From Desulfosudis oleivorans (GTDB lineage Bacteria > Desulfobacterota > Desulfobacteria > Desulfobacterales > SURF-7): a stretch of DNA of 64,000 nucleotides. The stretch is taken from contig DYJD01000021.1 of assembly GCA_020723325.1 (NCBI GenBank), positions 1 through 64,000 of the forward strand, written 5' to 3'. Both the position numbers and the translations under genes were made by a program. Positions within the stretch are counted from its first letter, which is position 1. The number at the start of each line of letters is the position of its first letter. Positions 44,394 through 53,264 of the stretch are shown in pieces. Below the pieces are notes generated by a model. It searched no databases, had not been told where the DNA came from, and was given only the letters and a program-made list of their open reading frames with translations.

Positions 44394-44900
44394 TTACTTG
44401 CTCTTGGGGCCGGATACCGGCTTGCAATCCGGTATCAGTGTATATTTGGCATCCGGATCAATGGCATAGGCGCCTTTGATAAAACTGCGGCCGATGAGAA
44501 ATTCATAAAGAAAACGCTTGCGATCCACCAGATTCACTTCCGCTCTGCGTACCGTAGTGCCGATGCAGATATCCAGATTCACCACCGGCCGCTCCTGATG
44601 GTTGCCGCTTCTCATTTTAACCTTGGCGGTGCGCACCACCGGCCGCTCCAAGGTCACTTTTTTGTCCTTACGATCCGTCACCGTGAAGCGAACCCATTGG
44701 TTGCCGTCTTTGACAAAGCGTTCAATGCCTTCGGCGTTTAACGAGGAATGCATGGCGCCGGTGTCCATCTTGGCTTTGAAATACAATTTTTCCGGTTGCA
44801 CCACCACTTCTTCCAGCCAGCCGATCACCTTGATTTCAGAAGAAAAACAAATCGATTGACCCGCCAGCAACAATACCAGGACCAGAAGCATAAGACGCAT
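44394..44900 (-). CDS. RimK/LysX-associated retropepsin-like zinc protease protein
   Basis: 168 residues with a Sec signal (MRLMLLVLVLLLAGQSICFS). The mature part is the PF05618-type putative ATP-dependent zinc protease with an aspartyl-protease fold: KAKMDTGAMHSSLNAEGIE carries the DTGA catalytic loop, and FLYEFLIGRSFIKGAYAIDP is the second conserved block. Start has GAGG about 9 bases upstream. First gene of the three-gene operon, so exported protease, membrane sensor and cytosolic ligase are made together. Confidence 0.85.
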   Translation of the reverse strand: MRLMLLVLVLLLAGQSICFSSEIKVIGWLEEVVVQPEKLYFKAKMDTGAMHSSLNAEGIERFVKDGNQWVRFTVTDRKDKKVTLERPVVRTAKVKMRSGNHQERPVVNLDICIGTTVRRAEVNLVDRKRFLYEFLIGRSFIKGAYAIDPDAKYTLIPDCKPVSGPKSK

Positions 44901-45143
44901 ATTTCATCACCTCGTTTTGCTTGATTAATCTGTTTTATAAAGGAAAAATATTTATACGCTATGACGGCAGAAAACAAGACTTTTTATCCGTCACGGCTGG
45001 GCGAACCTATGCTGAAAGCCGCTTCATCATCCGGGGCGCTAGCCGGATCGGATCAGGCTCGCGACCGTTATTTTCGGACATAATGGTTGCCACAAAGCCA
45101 AAAGATATTATAGGATACCCCAAAAATCGGAAAGGATCTTGCC

Positions 45144-45962
45144 ATGACAACAGCCGGACATATTCATATCGAAAGGCGCAACCAGGTGGCCATCATCTTC
45201 CTGGACCGGCCCCAGCGCCGCAATGCCTTTAATGAAACCATGCTCAAGGAACTCGCGCGCGTAACCGCCATTTTAAAGGAAAATCCGCCCCGGGCCGTTG
45301 TCATCACCGGCACAGGGGACCAAGCCTTCAGCGCCGGTTTTGACGTGAATCCGGACAATCCCATGGTGACTGCCTTTATCGCCGCCGCGGAAAAACATGA
45401 TGAAGGCCTTGCCGGGCAAGCCATCGGGGACCTGCGGCGGATTGTGGATGAATTCATTGCTCTGCCCGTCCCCATCATTGCCGCCCTGAACGGGATTGCT
45501 TACGGCGGTGGGGCCGAATTATGCGTTCGCTGCGATTTACGGGTCATGGATCCCCAGGCCGTGATCTGCTTTTCCGAGGTCCGCCTGGGCTTGATGCCGG
45601 ATTGGGGCGGCGGCGCCACCCTGGCGCGCCTGATCGGACCCTCCAGAGCAGCGGACCTGATCCTCACTGCCCGGAAGGTGGGGGCCACGGAAGCCCTGGC
45701 TTTGGGCCTGACCAATCGCATCAGCAAGGCCGGCAGTGCCCTGGAAGAAGCCGTGTGCCTGGCGGAAGCCATCACCGCCAACGGCCCCCGGGCCGTGCGC
45801 AACGCCTTGGAAATCATCCGGCGCAGTCAGGACCTGAGCTTGACAGCAGCCCTGGAGCTGGAACTTGCACGGGCCACCACCCTCATTGCCTCTGGTGAAT
45901 GCATCCATGGGGTCTCGGCCTTTTTGATGAAAAAACCGCCGGATTTTCCCGATGTGGCCTAG
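45144..45962 (+). CDS. Enoyl-CoA hydratase/isomerase family protein
   Basis: Crotonase-fold enzyme, 272 residues. FLDRPQRRNAFNETMLKELA at the N-terminus; oxyanion hole and CoA site VVITGTGDQAFSAGFDVNPD; second signature ALNGIAYGGGAELCVRCDLR; PDWGGGATLARLIGPSRA. The catalytic Glu position (equivalent of Glu144) reads GGGAELC, and the second (Glu164) reads LGLMPDWGGG, where Asp/Trp replaces Glu, so it may be an isomerase or a hydrolase rather than a hydratase. AAGGAT precedes the ATG. Followed closely by a FAH-family gene and a TetR regulator. Confidence 0.9.
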   Translation: MTTAGHIHIERRNQVAIIFLDRPQRRNAFNETMLKELARVTAILKENPPRAVVITGTGDQAFSAGFDVNPDNPMVTAFIAAAEKHDEGLAGQAIGDLRRIVDEFIALPVPIIAALNGIAYGGGAELCVRCDLRVMDPQAVICFSEVRLGLMPDWGGGATLARLIGPSRAADLILTARKVGATEALALGLTNRISKAGSALEEAVCLAEAITANGPRAVRNALEIIRRSQDLSLTAALELELARATTLIASGECIHGVSAFLMKKPPDFPDVA

Positions 45963-45996
45963 ACAAATCGTGTTGTTGCATATAAGGAAAATTCCC

Positions 45997-47076
45997 GTGA
46001 TCAGAGCAACGGTTCTCATGGCCGCACTGGGGTTTTGCCTGGGAAATGGTATTGCGGTTTCGGCCGCGGAAGTAACCACCCTCTGCCGTTATCTGGACCC
46101 TGCGAGCGGCCGCCCGGTCCTCGGCGCAGTGCTTGCGGAGGATCACATATTGCCGCTCCAGGGCACCTATTCCCAGTTTTATGGTGGGCAGCTCAGCCCC
46201 CATCTGGAATCCCTGCCGGCCTTTTTCAGCGACGGCGGCAAAACCGGTCGGGCCCTTGCCAACCAACTGGCCGAGGAAGCCCGCCAAGCCGGCTTGCCCC
46301 TGGTAAGGCCGGAGGAAGTCCGTCTGCTGACACCCCTTGACCCGGTTAAATTGATCGCCGGCTCGATTTTCGAAGGCCATGCCGCCCGTGCCCGGGAAGC
46401 CTGGGCCCGGGATCTGTTTCCGTTCCAATGGGCTGTTGCAAAAATGATCGGCGGCGGTCCCTTTGCTCCTCCCAAGGAGCACTACCAGGACGTCACCTAT
46501 TATCAGGGCAATCATCTGGGCTGGTTCCCCCATCTGGCTGAAATCCAATTGCCCAAAGGCTGGGAAAGCGTGGACTTTGAAGTGGAAATCGCCATGCTGG
46601 TGGTGCCGGACAACGGCAGTCATAGCATCGGCGGCTATTTTCTTTTCAATGATATCACCCACCGCAAAACCCAGCGCCTGGAAATCGATAAAGTCAAACA
46701 CGGCTTTTCCGTGAGCAAGCATCTCAATGCCGCGGGCTGGAAATTTGTGCTGGCAGAATATGTGGATTTTTCAAAAATTACCGCAAAGGCAAGTATCATC
46801 CGGGCCGACGGAGAAAAGCAGCTCCTTTGCACAGGGCAAACCGGGGATGCGCTTTTTTCACCCACGGCGGTATTGACTTCCATTGCCGCAAGGGACGGCG
46901 GCCTTTGCAGCGGTGAAGTGATCACCACCGGCACCTTGACCGGGTGTTGCGGTCTTGAGATTTTGGGCGCCGCGGAAGCGGACTTGCTGCACCCAGGCGA
47001 CACCATCCGTTTTGAAAGCGACCTTTTCGGCACGTTGGAGAACAGGATAGCGCCCCGCGGGGATCAGCCCAAATGA
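45997..47076 (+). CDS. Fumarylacetoacetate hydrolase-family protein with apparent signal peptide
   Basis: FAH-fold protein (2-keto acid hydratase/hydrolase/decarboxylase superfamily): VDFEVEIAMLVVPDN carries the metal-binding E.E, followed by GGYFLFNDITHRKTQR and a C-terminal GTLTGCCGLEI with HPGDTIRFESDLFGTLENRI. GTG 45997 has AAGGA upstream and gives MIRATVLMAALGFCLGNGIA then VSAAEV, which looks like an export signal, unusual for a cytoplasmic enzyme family. About 359 residues. ATG 45952 is in frame, overlapping the previous gene. Substrate unknown. Confidence 0.8.
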   Translation: MIRATVLMAALGFCLGNGIAVSAAEVTTLCRYLDPASGRPVLGAVLAEDHILPLQGTYSQFYGGQLSPHLESLPAFFSDGGKTGRALANQLAEEARQAGLPLVRPEEVRLLTPLDPVKLIAGSIFEGHAARAREAWARDLFPFQWAVAKMIGGGPFAPPKEHYQDVTYYQGNHLGWFPHLAEIQLPKGWESVDFEVEIAMLVVPDNGSHSIGGYFLFNDITHRKTQRLEIDKVKHGFSVSKHLNAAGWKFVLAEYVDFSKITAKASIIRADGEKQLLCTGQTGDALFSPTAVLTSIAARDGGLCSGEVITTGTLTGCCGLEILGAAEADLLHPGDTIRFESDLFGTLENRIAPRGDQPK

Positions 47077-47666
47077 GCCGCAAAAGCGTACAACTTGAAA
47101 GGCGCCGCCAGATCATGGAGGCCCTGCACGAATGCCTTTTGGAAAAGCCCTTTGATCAGACCTCCATCAAGGATATCGCCGCTGCTGCCAAAATCAATCA
47201 AGGCCTGCTGCACTACTATTTTGAAAACAAGGAAGACCTCCTGCTCAACTATATTGAATATGTAATCCAGCGCTACAAAGCGCTTTTTGAGGACTGGCTT
47301 CTCTCAAAAAGCCAATCCCTGCAAGATCCCCAAGACTTTCTCCGGATTGCTTTTGATTTTGTTTGCCATAAAATCACCTTGAACCGGGATCTTTCCAAAA
47401 TTTTTATCGAGATCTGGGGAATCGCCATCTACAACCGGAAGGTGAAGGAAAAATTGCGCAAAGCCTATACTGAGTGGATTCAAACCATCAACACCACCCT
47501 GGTCAAGGTGATCCAGGACAAAAACAAATCCACCCGTATCAGTATCGGCCTGGTTGCCTTTCTCGAAGGCATTTCCATGTTCTCCATCATCCTGGATAAA
47601 AAAGCCCTTGATCCGGAAGCACTCCTGAAAGATTTTCAGGAACAGTTTCTGCAGTCCTTGGGATAA
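47073..47666 (+). CDS. TetR/AcrR-family transcriptional regulator
   Basis: 197 residues. N-terminal helix-turn-helix: RRRQIMEALHECLLEKPFDQ, TSIKDIAAAAKINQGLLHYY, FENKEDLLLNYIEYV. The C-terminal part is a helical ligand-binding domain. ATG overlaps the stop of the FAH-family gene (ATGA), so it is co-transcribed with the enoyl-CoA hydratase and FAH genes and probably controls them, perhaps in response to an acyl-CoA or related metabolite (inference). Confidence 0.92.
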   Translation: MSRKSVQLERRRQIMEALHECLLEKPFDQTSIKDIAAAAKINQGLLHYYFENKEDLLLNYIEYVIQRYKALFEDWLLSKSQSLQDPQDFLRIAFDFVCHKITLNRDLSKIFIEIWGIAIYNRKVKEKLRKAYTEWIQTINTTLVKVIQDKNKSTRISIGLVAFLEGISMFSIILDKKALDPEALLKDFQEQFLQSLG

Positions 47667-47670
47667 AATT

Positions 47671-48191
47671 TTACTCAGCCTGAAGTGCTCTGGAAATCAC
47701 CTTTTTCATATGCAGCACGGACGGTGCAAAGCCATAGCCCAAGACCACCATCAACAACATGGCGATGGAAAGATGGCTTCATCGAACAATATCAGGGCGC
47801 ATAGAACCATGAGACCGCCGATGGTGCTGGGAACGCCGCAAAAAAAATTGGGATCCGATACTGCTTTGTTTAAGGTGAAAAAAACCAAGCGGGATATGGT
47901 GAAAAAGCTGTATAGCAATCCGGATACGGCCCCCTGCCATCCCCCGATGATGAAAAACAAGGCCACCCCATAATCCAGCAGGCAAAAAAGGACGAATAAG
48001 AGGAAGGTCCAGACCGGGGAATTAGGCAGAATGCTCACCTGTTTGAATGAGAAGAACATCGCGGGAGTTACCACGAGCAGCTTGATGGAGGAAATAACAT
48101 TGGGGTGAAAAGGAATCCGGCCGGCGAGCTGGTGCTCGGCCTTTTTAAGCCATTCCGGTTTGACGGCCAATTGACGCGGTTTATCCCCCAT
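47671..48191 (-). pseudogene. CDP-alcohol phosphatidyltransferase (PssA-like) with lost catalytic motif
   Basis: The N-terminus HPNVISSIKLLVVTPAMFFS, a membrane helix ending LFCLLDY, and later DPNFFCGVPSTIGGLMVLCA are typical of CDP-diacylglycerol-dependent phosphatidyltransferases. But LLDY jumps straight to GVALFFIIGG: the segment that should carry DG..AR...G..D...D is missing, about 30 residues, in frame. Near 47765 a one-base frameshift separates the body from its natural last helix (MLLMVVLGYGFAPSVLHMKK), which ends at 47671. Both defects point to a dead gene. Confidence 0.65.
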
Positions 48192-48293
48192 TTCAACAAT
48201 TCCTGTTTGTATGTCGAGCGGATTGGTAGTGAATAATCGATCTTGATCCGTTGACCAACATATGTGCAGTTTATTGCTGTGTCAAGAACTCCG

Positions 48294-48607
48294 CTATATA
48301 TTTAGCCACGTGCGCTGCTTTCTGGCCTCATGCCGTTGTCTTGTAGTTGTGAAAACCTGCTCATATATCTCCGGCAATCCCTTTTCCAGCAAGGCAACAC
48401 CCCCTTCCGTTGCTCCTCCGGGTGTGGCCACCCGTGCTAGTAAAGCCTGAAAATCCTCCCGATTCCGGAGCAGGAGTTTGGCTGTTCCATAATCAGATGC
48501 ATTGCCCCAGGCAATACATCCCGGATCTCCGTCAACACGGTATGAACCTGATAAGTCCCCACAACACTTCCCATATGGCCGTAACCGCTAAACCCTATTA
48601 TACCCAT
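48294..48607 (-). pseudogene. ProC-like (pyrroline-5-carboxylate reductase family) remnant
   Basis: Starts MGIIGFSGYGHMGSVV, the NADP-binding start of ProC-like proteins, but the family's central 150 residues are gone. In another frame the C-terminal helix bundle remains: FQALLARVATPGGATEGGVA, then LLEKGLPEIYEQVF and RQRHEARKQR, closing at TAG 48294. Deletion and at least one frameshift. From 48192 to 48293 nothing else is seen. Confidence 0.65.
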
Positions 48608-48780
48608 TGAATGATTTTCCTCCACCCCGAGCCAGGTTCTAACGTACTTCGTTACGAAAACGTTTATGTTCTCTCTGCGATAAGAAAAAAAATTCGAACA
48701 CCAATTTGGTTTAGCGCGTTATCCTCTAAAAAATGATTTAAAATTATACAATAAAATTCTATTCGTACCCTGTTTTTATA

Positions 48781-48837
48781 TTTGAAGCGCTCGCCCCAGA
48801 AAAAGCCCCGGCGGCCATGGCGTTTGTTGTAAAAACG
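48781..48837 (-). pseudogene. Short REP-associated transposase-like (Y1/RAYT) fragment
   Basis: One frame reads RFYNKRHGRRGFFWGERFK, which resembles the N.RHGRRG.FW..RFK block of IS200/REP-associated tyrosine transposases. The flanking residues do not continue the family, so at most a 19-residue relic remains. The surrounding region 48608-49124 shows no other gene; TTGACA (48992-48997), 17 bases, AATATT (49015-49020) is a possible promoter. Confidence 0.35.
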
Positions 48838-49124
48838 GGAAAAGGTCAAACAAATTGACAACGGAATCGCCGAACTGATACTGTGCAGAATTCCTGAAAC
48901 TATGAGCATCATTTTCGAGGCATTGGACCTGAGTGGATTATGGCTTGTCTGCACTTTCGATTTTTTTGGTTTTTAGACTTTCAATGGAATTTTGACATAG
49001 TCGACCTGATAATCAATATTTAGATGGCATGGGAAAAATATACCTAACTTACCCTTTTGTTTTCTTTGCTTTTTATCTCGGTATTGCTTATGCGGATATC
49101 ATTATATGATGGTTGAACAAAAAT

Positions 49125-49526
49125 ATGATCGTTTCGTTTCTGAAATTTTACAAAATCAAAGATTTCGAACTATATGGTGTGAACGGACTGGAAGGCGAGC
49201 CCACACCGGAATTTATTGAGCATCTTCGGATGTTGTTCAAAAAGCCGGAACAGATTATCAATCTCACCAGCATTCTTGTGAATATCAAAAGCTATCAGCG
49301 CATTGCAACTCCGCCAAGAGGTATAAAACTGCCACCCATTTGTGTTTTCTGGGGTGAGCGGAATCAGGAACTTCCCGCAGAATCCTCAATAGGGCTATGT
49401 GCAGCCTATAATTTTAAGGAATTTCATGTCATCAAAGGCGCAGGCCATTTTCTGATGAGAGAAGAACCCGATGAGATCAACGCCATGATGGATCAGTTCA
49501 TGGGATCGACACTGGGAGGAGAGTAA
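49125..49526 (+). pseudogene. Alpha/beta-hydrolase C-terminal fragment
   Basis: About 133 residues matching the end of an alpha/beta hydrolase: KLPPICVFWGERNQELPAES (strand with the acidic residue), then FHVIKGAGHFLMREEPDEIN with the catalytic His in GAGHF. The N-terminal half with the nucleophile elbow GxSxG is absent and upstream DNA has no match. It could be a true short protein, but it cannot have the catalytic triad. ATG 49125 is chosen; TTG 49113 is in frame. Confidence 0.55.
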
Positions 49527-49565
49527 CAGACTGAAACCAATTATACAAAAGGAAGTTCTTATTCG

Positions 49566-50435
49566 ATGAACCAAAACCGACACAGCAGAACCGCTATCAT
49601 GGCGGCGGTTGTACGCGCATTGCACACGAGGTTTGAAACGCCGGTGGTGTTTAATGATCCATATGCCGCAAAACTTGCTGGACCTATGTGGCAAATACTA
49701 GCCAGCACCCGTTTTTGTTACTGGCTCGGAACAAAAATTATATACAATGGCTTGGATCCCATCCGGCGTCAGATCGTCGCCCGGGCGCGCTATGCGGAAG
49801 ACAAATTGGAATCAGCAGTAGGTTCCGGCATTAACCAATATGTGATCATCGGTGCCGGGTTTGATTCTTTCGCATTGCGCCGGAAAGATCTTTCAAAAAT
49901 GATATCTGTCTTTGAACTGGATCATCCCGCCAGCCAGAAAGCTAAACAATTCCGGTTTAAGCAGTTAAAGGTTACCTTACCTGAAAGGCATGAATTTATT
50001 GGAATTGATTTTGAAAAACAGGGAATTACCGAGGCTTTGGCAAAATCATCATATTCCCGGAAGCACCCTGCTTTTTTCTCATGGCTTGGCACTGTCCACT
50101 ACCTCACCCCCCAGGCAGTCCGAAAGACTCTAAACGCAGTTGCCGCATGTGCTTGTCCAGGATCAGAATTGGTGCTGGATTATGCCGGGACCGAAGGTCT
50201 TTCCGGCTCATCTCAAGGAGATTGGGCAAAAAAACTCAAACGCTATACAGACCGGCGCGGGGAACCAATCCTATCAATGTTTAAGCCTGATCAATTCCAG
50301 GAAATCGTATCAAAAGCGGGTTTTAATCTGGTTGAAAATCTCTATCCAGATGAACAGGCAAACCGGTATTTTAAACTCCCCGATGGGACGACTTTACCCA
50401 TGCCGGGCTCCTATTTTGCCCATATGAAGTTATAG
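49566..50435 (+). CDS. Leucine carboxyl methyltransferase-family SAM-dependent methyltransferase
   Basis: Class I methyltransferase of the LCM/PPM1/YktD-like group, 289 residues. Typical blocks: NDPYAAKLAGP near the start; ARARYAEDKLESAV; AdoMet motif YVIIGAGFDSFALRR; VFELDHPASQKAKQ; and SWLGTVHYLTPQAVRKTLNA. Bacterial members modify small molecules or polyketide/nonribosomal products, but no pathway is nearby. Follows the hydrolase fragment by 39 bases. AAGGAAG precedes the start. Confidence 0.88.
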   Translation: MNQNRHSRTAIMAAVVRALHTRFETPVVFNDPYAAKLAGPMWQILASTRFCYWLGTKIIYNGLDPIRRQIVARARYAEDKLESAVGSGINQYVIIGAGFDSFALRRKDLSKMISVFELDHPASQKAKQFRFKQLKVTLPERHEFIGIDFEKQGITEALAKSSYSRKHPAFFSWLGTVHYLTPQAVRKTLNAVAACACPGSELVLDYAGTEGLSGSSQGDWAKKLKRYTDRRGEPILSMFKPDQFQEIVSKAGFNLVENLYPDEQANRYFKLPDGTTLPMPGSYFAHMKL

Positions 50436-50598
50436 CCTGGATTTCCACTGGATGGCGGGTGAGATATTGCCAAAAACTCTACTATCAGGCATTACCGATT
50501 AGGAATGAGAGCCAAGCGAAAGGCTTCTATTGCATAGTGTGGGCGTGGTTGAGCGAAAATCCTTGACCCGCAAATATTGTTGCTGCACAAAATCCTTA

Positions 50599-50859
50599 TC
50601 AATCTGTTCGGGAAATCACCGCTCCACAATTCAAACACGTCTCCCCATCCTGATACTGCACCAGTCCACATTTGGTGCAGAAAATGCCTTTGATCGGCAA
50701 CTTGGGTTTATTGCGATCTACGAAAACACATTCGCCCCGATCATCAATATCAAAATCGGTCAAACAAACCGGACAGGACACTTTACCGGGTATGAGTTCG
50801 AATTCGTAACTCCGACAAAAGGGACAACTTATGGTGGCGGTCACGGTATTTTTATTCAT
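50599..50859 (-). CDS. Small zinc-ribbon protein
   Basis: 86 residues with three CxxC pairs plus one single pair: CPFC, CPVC, CTKC, CLNC, i.e. two zinc-ribbon-like units (ISCPFCRSYEFELIPGKVSC and IFCTKCGLVQYQDGETCLNC). Good ribosome site (AAGGACGAG). Proteins of this kind usually bind nucleic acid or other proteins; no specific role can be given. The gap 50436-50598 and 50860-50992 hold no gene. Confidence 0.7.
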   Translation of the reverse strand: MNKNTVTATISCPFCRSYEFELIPGKVSCPVCLTDFDIDDRGECVFVDRNKPKLPIKGIFCTKCGLVQYQDGETCLNCGAVISRTD

Positions 50860-50992
50860 CTCGAATCTCGTCCTTGAAACCCTCCTGGAACTAATTAAAA
50901 AGACCCTCGAATCCAGTGAAGAATTGGTTGGTTTATCTTCCCCGGTACCTCAAGTACATAAGGGTTATCGAACGGAATTTCAATAGATCTAT

Positions 50993-51763
50993 TCATTTTA
51001 GATAGTTATCGTAAATTCTTTTATATCTTCCATCATCAACCATTTTTTTATATGCATCAATAAATTTTTTAACAGTTTCATCTGGTGTCGATATACTAAA
51101 AGCAGCGAAATAGCCCGGATCATCACTGCCTGTTAACACCATAATTTTTTCAAGTTCATCGACATTATATCCCATCTTTTTTGTTAGATAAGACAAAGAT
51201 AATTCATTTATTGGTAAAAGATCAAAACGTTTAAGCACAAAAAATCTTTTTATATTAATTTGTTCAGCATTTGCACTTTGCTCTGCAATAAGGTTTTTTC
51301 CAATTACAAATCCTTGAGATATAAGATATTTTGTCGTTGCATCTTCATTGGTTGTTACACCAATTAGATATTTTTTAAAATCATCAAGATTTTTACCAGC
51401 AATATCTTTTCTATCTTTAAATTTAAACAGACCTACTTCCCTTGGTGATATTTTGCCAATCCACTTAAATTTGTTTTCTCTTTCGGGAGTTCTCGCCAAA
51501 GTGAAAATAAGTACGTTGGGAATGGTCTCAGCCATTAAATATGCCCGATTCCATGGGTAAGATTCGATAGTGGCCACTATCCCAACATCCTTTAATAGCT
51601 CATAAATGATTTCAGCACCAAGACCAGTAACTTTACCATCGACGGTATAATTATATGGTGGCCACTCTTCTGTCACAATTGTTAATTTATCTGTAATGGT
51701 TTGAGCAAATAAAACACTTGCTGTTAACAAAAAGAATAAAATTGAAAACAATATTTTTTTCAT
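50993..51763 (-). CDS. Periplasmic amino acid-type substrate-binding protein (SBP_bac_3)
   Basis: 256 residues with signal peptide (KKILFSILFFLLTASVLFAQ). Family-3 binding domain: LTIVTEEWPPYNYTVDGKVT, GLGAEIIYELLKDVGIVATI, YPWNRAYLMAETIPNVLIFT, and a KMVDDGRYKRIYDNYL end. No ABC permease or ATPase adjoins it, which is common for stand-alone sensor-type binding proteins in this group. AT-rich. ATG overlaps the stop of the preceding SRPBCC gene by one base. A shortened relative lies at 53265-53738. Confidence 0.88.
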   Translation of the reverse strand: MKKILFSILFFLLTASVLFAQTITDKLTIVTEEWPPYNYTVDGKVTGLGAEIIYELLKDVGIVATIESYPWNRAYLMAETIPNVLIFTLARTPERENKFKWIGKISPREVGLFKFKDRKDIAGKNLDDFKKYLIGVTTNEDATTKYLISQGFVIGKNLIAEQSANAEQINIKRFFVLKRFDLLPINELSLSYLTKKMGYNVDELEKIMVLTGSDDPGYFAAFSISTPDETVKKFIDAYKKMVDDGRYKRIYDNYLK

Positions 51764-52224
51764 TAGGATAGAGCTTTCTTTAAATTCTTCAAATATTTTT
51801 CTACGAGCCCGCTGAATTCGCGCACCACCAGCGGGGCCACGATGATTTTGGTGAGGGCCGGCAACGGCAGGGTGATTTCTCCCTTGGAGTAGAAGACCAG
51901 ATGGGTCTTTTCAGATTTCTCCCGGATGGTCCACTGCCCTTGCACCACACCGTTCCCCACTCCCTGGACCGGCGACCACTTGATCCAGCCTTTGTTTTTA
52001 TTCTGGCTGTATTTCACGGCGTAGACGGATTGGATGAAATATTTATCCACGCCGAATTTCTTCATTTCCCATTTGTAGGTGCTTTTCCCGAGATCCGTGA
52101 GCTTGTCCACGTTGGGAAAATGACTAGCGGATTTGGGTACATCCGCGAGATAGTCAAATACAACCTCATAGGGTCGCTCGATTTCCAGTTCTCTTTCCAC
52201 TTCAACCGTTACTGTGACAGACAT
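51763..52224 (-). CDS. SRPBCC-fold protein
   Basis: 153 residues: ERELEIERPYEVVFDYLADV, then SASHFPNVDKLTDLGKSTYK and a C-terminal helix EFSGLVEKYLKNLKKALS, the coenzyme-Q-binding/polyketide-cyclase-like pattern. Strong ribosome site AAGGAG. Ligand unknown. GC-richer than the binding protein behind it, so the one-base overlap may be a recent junction rather than an old operon. Confidence 0.75.
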   Translation of the reverse strand: MSVTVTVEVERELEIERPYEVVFDYLADVPKSASHFPNVDKLTDLGKSTYKWEMKKFGVDKYFIQSVYAVKYSQNKNKGWIKWSPVQGVGNGVVQGQWTIREKSEKTHLVFYSKGEITLPLPALTKIIVAPLVVREFSGLVEKYLKNLKKALS

Positions 52225-52288
52225 GTTTTTCTCCTTACGACAGAAATCAAAGAAGGATTAAATGGGATCGTTTCTGGAAAAACCGGAT

Positions 52289-52681
52289 TTAGGCCGCTTC
52301 CGATAGCCGTTTATTGATGATATGCCAAAAATTTGCCAGCGCCTCGTTCTTACCTTCGAAATAATCCTCGAAGAATCCAGCTTTATTCAGCACTGGCGGA
52401 TATGAATATCTTTCGCCATCCTCGCCATATTCGGTGATCCAAATATTCGGCTCCCTTGAATCAATAACTTCAAACAAATCCGATGGATAAAGATGGTGTT
52501 CGAACCAATGATACTCATAAAAATTTCCTTCAATTTCAAATTGTGGACTGCTTTTCTTACTCCACAATGAAGGCTTTCCTCCATGTTCACGAACAAGCCT
52601 GTCAAGATCTCGAATGCCGCGACCTTTTGCGATTACACGTGATTGAGCAATAAGTTCTTTGGTGAGAGCTGGAATCCGCAT
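52289..52681 (-). CDS. Hypothetical protein, possibly related to polymorphic-toxin ends
   Basis: 130 residues beginning RIPALTKELIAQSRVIAKGR. The stretch LVREHGGKPSLWSKKSSPQF followed by GNFYEYHWFEHHL recalls the GG....W.K......E.HWYE pattern seen at the C-termini of some polymorphic toxins and hypothetical proteins, but the match is not strong. No signal peptide. ATG 52681 with AAGAAG upstream. Stands alone between a SRPBCC gene and a PIN-domain remnant. Confidence 0.5.
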   Translation of the reverse strand: MRIPALTKELIAQSRVIAKGRGIRDLDRLVREHGGKPSLWSKKSSPQFEIEGNFYEYHWFEHHLYPSDLFEVIDSREPNIWITEYGEDGERYSYPPVLNKAGFFEDYFEGKNEALANFWHIINKRLSEAA

Positions 52682-52893
52682 ACCACTTCTTTTTCAGAAC
52701 CACTATTGGCACATTTCATCACTTAAATATTATTGCAGCGTTGATCCACATTCAAGAAAAAAATACCCCCGCGATGCCGGGCATTCGATTTGTCTGTACT
52801 ATGGAACCAATGAATACAATTTAGAAAAGAATGATAATCCAATAAGTTATGAATCTACGCGATGCTCAAAATGCAATTCAATCATCGTTTTGG

Positions 52894-53008
52894 TGGATTT
52901 CCCCTCGGAGCTGAGGCCGATGCAATGCATGTTGCGGTCTCAGCTATGCACCGAATTGACTATCTCCTCACCTGGAATTTCCGACATATCGATAATGCTG
53001 AAGCATAG
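52894..53008 (+). pseudogene. PIN-domain (VapC-like) C-terminal remnant
   Basis: One frame reads GGFPLGAEADAMHVAVSAMH then RIDYLLTWNFRHIDNAEA before TAG 53006-53008. This is the end of a PIN ribonuclease: A.ADA.H.A.A...DYLLTWN..H, including the third acidic residue. The N-terminal two thirds are missing. No antitoxin is seen. Elsewhere in 52682-53264 I find no gene. Confidence 0.65.
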
Positions 53009-53264
53009 CGAACCTCGCGGTTCCGCCCTTGCCAATGGATAATACTTATGCTAATAAATCAATTTATTATTAGCAGGATTCACATACCGGGAACTTTCAC
53101 CCCATAACATCACGCCCATCCCGGGCGTACTCAATCGATTCCAGCCGGCGCTCGTACCTCGCGTGGCTGAGCCGTACATTATTTTTTCAGAGAAAAAGTA
53201 AAAAAACTGACTGGCTTCAGGCTTCTCTTCTTACGGGAGTTTTCTCAGAACAGGAGGGCTAGTG

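Noticed and set aside
44921-45232. Plus-strand frame (103 codons) before the enoyl-CoA hydratase gene
   Set aside because: No motif and it runs into the hydratase gene in another frame; the region looks like a leader.
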